DNA of 64,000 bases from the NCBI RefSeq assembly GCF_012273895.1, contig NW_024045135.1:124001-188000 (forward strand), written 5' to 3'. This DNA is from Zerene cesonia (Eukaryota; Arthropoda; Insecta; Lepidoptera; Pieridae). The notes beneath the pieces were generated by a model. The model was not told where the DNA came from. It ran no database searches and saw only the letters and a program-made list of their open reading frames with translations. The position numbers and the translations under genes are program-made. Of this stretch, positions 56,468 to 64,000 are shown one piece after another. The stretch's first letter is position 1. The number at the start of each line of letters is the position of its first letter.

Positions 56468-57844
56468 ATCTAGCGAACGTTGTTGTTTGCCATCGAGTAA
56501 ATAATAAATTAAAAAACGTTGTTGATAATATATATTTTTTTTTTAAGTTTGTTTTCCCGTATACTAACAAAATAACTTTTTTGTTAAGAAAATAGCGAAA
56601 TTAGCCAAATTTCTCAAAATTATGAAGAAAATTTAAAGAATTGCTAAATTCGCCTATGGTTGGCCCAGTCAGCTGAGCCAAGAAGTAGAATATAAATGAC
56701 AAGTTAGTCCTATTTATATAGAAGTTTTGTCAACCGTTAAAAACCTTATTAGATTCCAAAAATTACACACCAATCCATCTATTCTCTTCTATTAAATGTA
56801 CTTGCTGTACTAAAATATAATTCAATTCACAGAGAAAATATTTAAACAAAATTATCACGGAAGAATCTAGAACATTTTACAAAAACGGAAAAAACCGTAC
56901 ATATTTATCGACACAGCCGGCAATTGATTTTCGGAGCAAAGCAAAGAGTATCTACTAAACAAACATTCCGCCATAAACAATGAACTTCAGTTTCCTTACA
57001 GATAATAAATAACCTTTCACTTTTGATCTATTTTATAGCGGCTATATACGATATTGTAGAAGGCACTTGCTTTTTAATCTGTGATCTTTTTTTCAATTTT
57101 ATAAACATGAAAAGGTATTTCATCTTGATATCTACATGACAAAGAGATAAGAGCGGTTTTTTTTAAATTGCCTACGTTAGCAATATTGTTTAATTCTCTA
57201 AAACATGTCACTTTTATTTAATCATCAAACTCCTTACGCAACGTTATACTACAGAAAATTTATCATAAAATATATAACAGTAGACCGTACATAAAAACGT
57301 AATTTCAGTGATTTTTTTTGTGATAATAATGACCTGAATACTGAATAATGATTATCTGTAAACTGGTTTGTATTTAAGTTATTTTGTACAAATATATCAG
57401 AAAAAATTGTTACCATGGTAACACATTTGAGTCGATGAACTAAGCCCGAAAGTTTATTCTTAAATCGCTGCCTCGGTCAATGTTGGTACATTTAAAATGT
57501 TTCAAAAGAGTATTGTACTATTATAGTTAGTAGTTATTACTACAGTTTTGTAACTGATCGTACTATGGAAGTCAAATTGCCTTGTGAATGTTAGTTCATC
57601 TGGAAACATTGAATGCAAAATGTAAATTGGATAGGTACAATAATTTCGTTTTCATATAACTTGTTATTGCTTTGTGTCGCGAGGGAAAACGTGAAATGCA
57701 CGAAGTCACAATTTAAATAACAGAAGTTGTACTGTATTTCATTGTTATTAGTGTTACGCGAATTTTGCATAGACAATACAGATGGATAGTAATAAAGCAT
57801 AAACAAATTATTTTATTTTATATCTATAAGCATTATTCCTTATT

Positions 57845-58066
57845 TATGACTAGCTTACCGTCCGCATCTTCGCCGAATCAAAGGAAAAATTTGGCTGTCC
57901 GGGATTTTTTAACCATAGCTAAAGACAGACATTTTCTTGATATCCTTTCTAGGGTATCAAATTATCTCTGAGTTAAATTCCATCTACTTCGGTTTTGTGG
58001 TTTAGACGTGAAAAGACAGATAGACAGACAGAATTACTTTAGCATTTATTATATTAGTAGGGATAC
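57845..58066 (+). mobile_element. Interspersed repeat (ACTAGCTTACCGTCCGC...TTATATTAGTAGGGAT)
   Basis: It starts GACTAGCTTACCGTCCGCAT and ends AAAGACAGATAGACAGACAG, ATTTATTATATTAGTAGGGA. Head and tail words are those of lepidopteran short retroposons. An unrelated-looking open frame over it is a by-product. Confidence 0.6.
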
Positions 58067-58388
58067 ACAATTACATAAAGATACCCTTGCCGTCAAGTGA
58101 TTAGTCCCATCTGTATCACATTACTGACTTAGAAATCATCACGGACCAAAAATAGCTCTATAATAATTCATAATTGGTTGCACCGGGCCTTAACTTGTTT
58201 TTTATCGCAAACCCGCAGCTGACCCTTTTTTCTTGTGTAATTTTAGACTGTTAGAGATAATTTTAGAACAGTATTAATATGTTATTCCAATATTTGATTC
58301 GTTGAAAAATGTTGCAGTTATTGCTACAGTTGTAGATGAATATTGAATATATTACCTTTGATTTTTTTACAAAATACTAGCTTTTTTT

Positions 58389-58565
58389 TCGCACGCGTTA
58401 ATTTCGGAGTCGTTTAATAGATGTTATTATACATATAAACCTTTCTGTTGTATCACTCTATCTATTAAAAAACCCATCAAAGTAGGTTGCGTAGTTAAAA
58501 AGATTAAAGCATACATAGGGACATAGATGATAGACGAAAGAGACTTTATTTTATACTGTGTAGTG
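58389..58565 (-). mobile_element. TACATAGTATAAAAC-family repeat, minus orientation
   Basis: The reverse complement of the 43042 family: CGGAGTCGTTTAATAGATG, ATCACTCTATCTATTAAAAA, GCGTAGTTAAAAAGATTAAA, AAAGAGACTTTATTTTATAC. Confidence 0.75.
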
Positions 58566-60158
58566 ATAATGTAGTATTTTCTCCATCATTTGCACATAGT
58601 TAGTACATAGTTTTAAAACTTTATGAAATACGTATCGAATATGTATCTTATGACAGTAAAAACTAATTAATTAACGCAGAAAAAATTTCTTCAGGTTGCT
58701 ATAGGCACACTGCAGGTAAGAAGATACGAAGGGGAACCACTTGTGCTAATTGAATTTAGTTAAAATATACATCCCAAGTACTATGAAGTGTCTTAATTAT
58801 CCAAAAGCTTATAAACTGATGCTTCAAACTCAATTTCATTATGAAATACCACAAAAAATGGACACGAAATTCGAAATATAAATATATTTGTTTGTTAAAC
58901 ATACCTACGAAAAAAGGAACAGACATTGCTGAAAGCGTAAGCAGTTAATATAAGAAGAGAGACACACTTTATTATTATTTAAATATTAATTAAAACGGGA
59001 TTCTAGTCCAAAATAATTTAAGACAACAGCACAGACAATATAACTAGTCAATAATAGTGTGACCACAGATAACATAATACTATACTAGTATGACAACATT
59101 TAACCACATTAATTATGTTAACACAAATGTTTGACACAATTTCATTTGATTTATTATTATGTTTTAATAATTACCCTTCTAAAACCGTTGGATAGTTCTT
59201 ATCATAAGTATATCAAAATAAATATCGCACTCTTATATTAAAAATACAAAGTTTATGTTACAGTAGCCTGCTCAAGGCATAACTACGAAGTAATAAAGCC
59301 ATATTAAAACTTTAACATCCCGCGAAGCCTTAAATGTAAGGGAAGGACGGATGAGCGAAATAATGAAGATTTTTACAGGATACGATAAAAAATACTACCT
59401 GGAAGCATAAAAAAGGATACCGTGATACAAGATAGCTTTAGAATTAAGTCCAGGAGCCATTTAAGCTAAATGTACTTTTTCTTTTTAAATTTAAAGTTCA
59501 AGAATGTTTGAAATACTGTTATCGCGTTCTGACGTGAATACATTTGGATGTTTTTTTTTTGTATGTAACTGGCTCACAATCTCTACCAATGTACGAAACT
59601 ATTTCCTGTCATAGAACCATTTAATTTGCATGTTTCTGTTATAACCGCACTGTCCTTATGGTATTATCCTAAGGAAAAGAAATGTAGACCACGCCACTTC
59701 GATTATAAAACACAGATGCAAGATAAAACTTGTATATTAAAAGTTGATATAAAATAAAACACTAATCGTTCGTACCTTCAACATTTATTGTTAGTACAGT
59801 TACTAGTGTTGTACTTATATTTTCTAACTCCGCATTTAAGACAAGATAAAAACGTTATGAAAACATACACAATAGAACACGTTATTGTCCATAAAATAAT
59901 TTTAAACAATCAAACTCACGTTCTAAATGACCCAATGAACCAAAAACCAAGAGATCTAGTTCGCTGAAGTGAATAACATGCAGTGAATAGTCACTTGAAT
60001 GTGGTGATGTCACAAAGGCCCCAGAGGGACCTAGCCTACTTCGCAAGGATGACGCGCCCACGGCGTGCTATAATGCTGTATTGTAAAATTCTGACTGTCT
60101 CGAGTTTTGGATTGATTAAACTTGACTCTTGAGATTTAGCATTGAGGTATATTCATTA

Positions 60159-60357
60159 CCAGCTGCGCCCCGCGGTTTCACCCGCGTAAGTGCGTATCTC
60201 GTAGGAATATCGGCATAAAAAGTTGCCTATATGTTATTCTAGTTGTCCAGCTGTCTACGACCGAATTTATTGCAATCGGTTCAGTAGTTTTTGAGTGAAA
60301 GAGCAACAAACACACACACATCCCTACAAACTTTCGCATTCATAATATTAGTAGGAT
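60159..60357 (+). mobile_element. CTAGCTGCGCCCCGCGG-family repeat, full length
   Basis: CCAGCTGCGCCCCGCGGTTT, CACCCGCGTAAGTGCGTATC, TTCTAGTTGTCCAGCTGTCT, CAAACACACACACATCCCTA, CATAATATTAGTAGGAT. One of the least decayed copies in the window. Confidence 0.85.
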
Positions 60358-61528
60358 AATCTAAAGCCAATTACCACCGAAATTAATTCGATATTGATTG
60401 TGTTTCGGCCTCGATCTCAAATTCGCACCCCACAGCTAATTCTTGTTCTACATCCTGAAATAGTATTAACGAAAGAGGGTCCAAATTTTCGATCAAGTTT
60501 AATTTAATTTTCGATACTACCAATTCACTTAATTCAAACGACCGAATTGGATTGAATTAGATCTCGATACTGTCGGCAGTAAGCGTTTGCTAAGAAGCAA
60601 GAGTAAGTGTTTTGCTCTAGTCGCGAATCGGGAATAAAAAAACTGTCTTAAAGCTTCGATGATACTCGCGTTTTACATTCTTTTCATGTAATAGTATTCA
60701 AATACTTCAATATTTGTTTTTGGCAAAAATTACGTAATATAAGAAGTCCCTCGTTCTTTATATTATCTAGATCAGCCTAAAAATCTATCCAATTACGTAT
60801 AACAGTTCGAGGGTAAAATATATAATCAACGGAGTTCCTTCCTTTTATCTGCATTTGTAATACGTTTTAGTACGGATGATTCTATGCGTATTTAATACTT
60901 TAAAGTCAAGGTGGTACCTTTCATAATAATATTAAAAATACATCTGGACTCAAACGAACATTAAAAGGCATTCAATAAACTTTTAATCGGCAAAACAGAA
61001 GAATCGTGAATGAAAATTTCAGAGCAACAATTTGAATAATGTAAACACCTGTTGCTTGCCGCTTATAACTCAGTGGCCTGGAAATTTTTTACAAACTCAA
61101 TCAATAGGTACTCTGCTATTGAACTCTAAGTTTCTAGTATTCATAAGTTATACAACAATAATAGTATGTAATATTCGATTGGTTTGGTATTTAGAAACTG
61201 TTGCATAAATTATACAATATGCATAAAATAAATGTGGAATAGTATTATATTGTTTATCCTTAAAGCTGTAGGTGCAAAGATATTTACAACTATAAACAAC
61301 ATAGTCGTAATACTACCATCACTGAACGCCATTATTCCTTATGCAAAAATGTAATGGATCGCCAAGAATGTCAGTCTATTATGTTTGTATATTTATCTTA
61401 TAATTACCACAAATTATATGTGAGTTGCCATTGGATACGGATAATGGATTTTACACTAAATTTACCAATGTGGCGATATATTTTAAAGTACATTATTTAC
61501 TGCATAGGAGTAGAGTATTAGATATAAC

Positions 61529-61698
61529 TACATAGTATAAAACAAAGCGCTTTCTCTGTCTATATCCTTAGGTATGCTTAAATCTTTAAAACTACGCAAC
61601 TTTTGATGCGGGTTTTTAATAGATAGAGTGATGAAGACAAATGTTTATCTGCATAATAACATTCGTCTAAACTACTCCAAATTTAACGCAAGCGAAGA
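61529..61698 (+). mobile_element. TACATAGTATAAAAC-family repeat
   Basis: TACATAGTATAAAACAAAGC, GCTTTCTCTGTCTATATCC, AAACTACGCAACTTTTGATG, TAATAGATAGAGTGATGAAG, AAACTACTCCAAATTTAACG. Confidence 0.8.
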
Positions 61699-64000
61699 CT
61701 CGAGCAAAAACTTGTAATAATATAAAAAAGAGTCCAGTATTTTTATCTGCATCTATCTATGGTGCGTTTTTATATTATTATGTAAGGTAAACAAAAAGCT
61801 CTTCTGGTACAACAAAAACACATTTACCTGTGATAACAAATAGGGGTTGGTGCGGATCGCTAGCGAATTCATATCACTAAGTAATAAAGTTAGTAAGTCC
61901 AATTAGAAGGCGGCTGCGATCGTTATGAAACTTGAACAAACTCCACTCGTGGTTGTGATGATTAGTGAAATTAACATAAAGTTTTATCACTGGCCTAGAT
62001 TAAATGAAAGTTTTACGAGTCGTGTTGTGATTACTTTAAATTGTATTATACATCTCGAAGAAAGAAACTTAGCTCAGTTTTTTCTTTCTTTGTCAAAAAG
62101 GAAAAAAAATACGTTACATCTGGTTTAAAATTTATGAATGTTCATTTATTTTCTATATTTCCCATTTCGTTTTAACGAGATTTCTTTTACAGATATCAGG
62201 TTCTACTTCTAGTTTTTCTATCCCAAAATTTCTTTCGATTTATTTCCTTATATAATAATTTTGTATAGTAAGCCTTTATTTATCTTTAGTAATTAATAAT
62301 TACATGTTCAATGATCTATGTATATTTGGCATGGAACACGTAGCAAATTCATTTATTTATTTGCCTTCGGTTTATGTTCATAAGCATGAGTCGATTCATA
62401 TAGAATCTATGTATTGGTATAAACAATTATTGTAATAGTTTAGTTTCCTTTGAGAATGTCGACAACACGCTTAATCTAAATTAATTGCAATTTACGATGA
62501 ATTAATGATGAATCGGTTCGAAAACCTGTTAATAATTCACTTAGCATGGATAAATTCATAACTTTTGCTTTACCGAATTTCCGAATTGGCTTTTCATTAA
62601 TTCTGTTATAAAAGTATGGCGACGAAAATGTCTTGTTTTTTTTTTCAATTTCTATTCAGTATCGTATTTGTACAGGCGAAGTTCGGACACATTTACATTC
62701 TGTTATTTACCTTAATTTCATTAAAAAACACGAATTATGTGTTATGTATTATTGTATTCGTATTTTTTTCTATTTATTTTATAAAGATTGTAGATGCTCT
62801 AATATATGACTTATATTGTTACTTATACTAAGTATATCAGAAATTATGTGATAAATTAAATCTATTTTATTGAAGGTTATTTAAAACAAGGGTCTAGCAG
62901 CAATAAAACATAATAAACACAATATAAGCCAAAGAGTTTAAACGGCTTATGAATAAAGAACGACAACTTGAAAAATCAGAATCCGTCTTCTCCTTGCAAA
63001 CGAAATAATATCTCGCTTCTACGATTTCTAGGTCGATGTTATTTGGTTCAATACATATTCAATTGGACCGTCAGTTTCATGGTAAACGAAGTAACGTAAT
63101 CAGCCATTTTCAAAGGCTTTATTTTATAAAGGGTATAACATAAAATCTGTTGCTAGGAGAACGTGACTACGGTTATTTTAAATTATTGGCTGTCGTAATA
63201 AAGTTATATTATTTGCAAAGTATGTCAAGATTTTTTAAATATCCGCTTATTGTATTAATTTGCACGTTTAAGATGACAAAACCAATTAAATTAATATAAA
63301 TCATATACGTACTAACAATCTCTGTCATAATTTATTTGATACAACAAGATGATGATAATGAAATCAGTCACTCAATCCTAAATAGAGCAGAATACGGCTA
63401 TAATATGATTAATATTAAAAACCACATAAATTTTAGAATCCTGACGAATGAGAAGTTAGTACGCTATATCAAACCGCTCAAGGCCACAAACAAACACACT
63501 CAAATATAGACATAAAGCTGCACAGTAAAAACTTATAATACCTCGCAGGGGTTAATAAAAATAAACAACGAACATGAAACTCTTTGCATTTGGGAATTCC
63601 GGTTGAAAACAAAAACTAAAAAGTTTAGATTAAAAATTTTTACGGCGAAGAAAAAAGTATTTACAGGTAATGTTCAAAGAGTTTTAAAAATGGTATATAT
63701 AAGTACCAAAGTATAAGTAGTAAAGTACAGATTAAATTTACGTATGTCATTAAAACTAAAGATATAAAAATGTAAATATAACATTGCGTTCGTTAAATTG
63801 GGACCTATAAAAGGATTTATGATGGGCTAAGAACAGCTTTAATATTTCGTCAGAATCTCCATTTAACTTTTTTTAAAACTTTTATAAATTCACAATTTAA
63901 ATGTACTTACATACTACTTATAATTGGCAGACTTTCAAACTATATACAATAAAACTGAGGGTATTGAAATAGTATTGCTAACTACGGATGCATAAGTAAA
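61699..64000. other. AT-rich DNA to the window edge, no supported gene
   Basis: Nothing beyond short AT-driven open frames is seen. A 71-codon hydrophobic frame at 62616-62831 starts with ATG but is T-rich low-complexity sequence. Confidence 0.5.

Noticed and set aside
62616..62831. 71-codon hydrophobic ATG frame resembling a signal-peptide protein
   Set aside because: It is built from T-rich low-complexity sequence, with no promoter, poly(A) signal or homology recognised.
1..64000. CRISPR array, operon, phage or bacterial mobile element
   Set aside because: No regularly spaced identical repeats or prokaryotic gene organisation; introns and lepidopteran retroposons show a eukaryotic genome.

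Overview
This window is nuclear DNA from an insect, almost certainly a moth or butterfly. The evidence is AT-rich intergenic and intronic sequence, GC-richer coding exons split by large introns, and many copies of short repeat families typical of Lepidoptera, including a tRNA-derived SINE with intact 13-bp target-site duplications. The species cannot be fixed from the sequence. No rRNA gene, complete tRNA gene, CRISPR array, prokaryotic operon or virus was found.

Three protein-coding genes are supported. (1) 4362-6278, plus strand: FAM8A1 orthologue, four exons, 309 codons, an RDD-domain membrane protein of the HRD1 ubiquitin-ligase (ERAD) complex. (2) 10019-26634, plus strand: the small GTPase Rab6, five shared exons plus two alternative terminal exons (23767-23834 and 26564-26634). 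Each terminal exon gives a different C-terminal tail, but both tails end in a Cys-X-Cys prenylation motif, and each has its own polyadenylation signal followed by GU-rich sequence. (3) 30516-35108, minus strand: the four 3' coding exons of the neurogenic aquaporin-family gene big brain (bib). They cover channel helices 4-6 with the second NPA motif and a short tyrosine- and histidine-rich cytoplasmic tail. The exons for helices 1-3 and the first NPA motif are not recognised in the window and probably lie beyond its right edge.

Layout: 1-4361 is intergenic with an old repeat; 4362 to about 8490 is FAM8A1 and its probable long 3' UTR; 8561-9602 is a cluster of SINE, tandem-repeat and MITE-like insertions; 9885-28592 is Rab6 with a 9-kb intron 3 full of repeat remnants; 28600-30200 is the convergent Rab6/bib intergenic spacer; 30213-35108 is the bib 3' end. 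From 35109 to 64000 there is no recognisable coding exon, only AT-rich DNA with repeat insertions, most simply the large 5' intron and upstream region of bib.

The points most worth a second look are the two Rab6 C-terminal exons, the (CATT)n microsatellite just upstream of the Rab6 exon 4 acceptor, several long stem-loops (5096-5152, 13788-13844, 39019-39058, 50529-50569), the compact bib tail that keeps one tyrosine module per exon, and a 223-bp tandem duplication of a repeat at 51381-51826. The three genes act in separate processes (ER protein quality control, Golgi vesicle traffic, Notch-related neurogenesis/channel function), so nothing suggests a co-regulated cluster.
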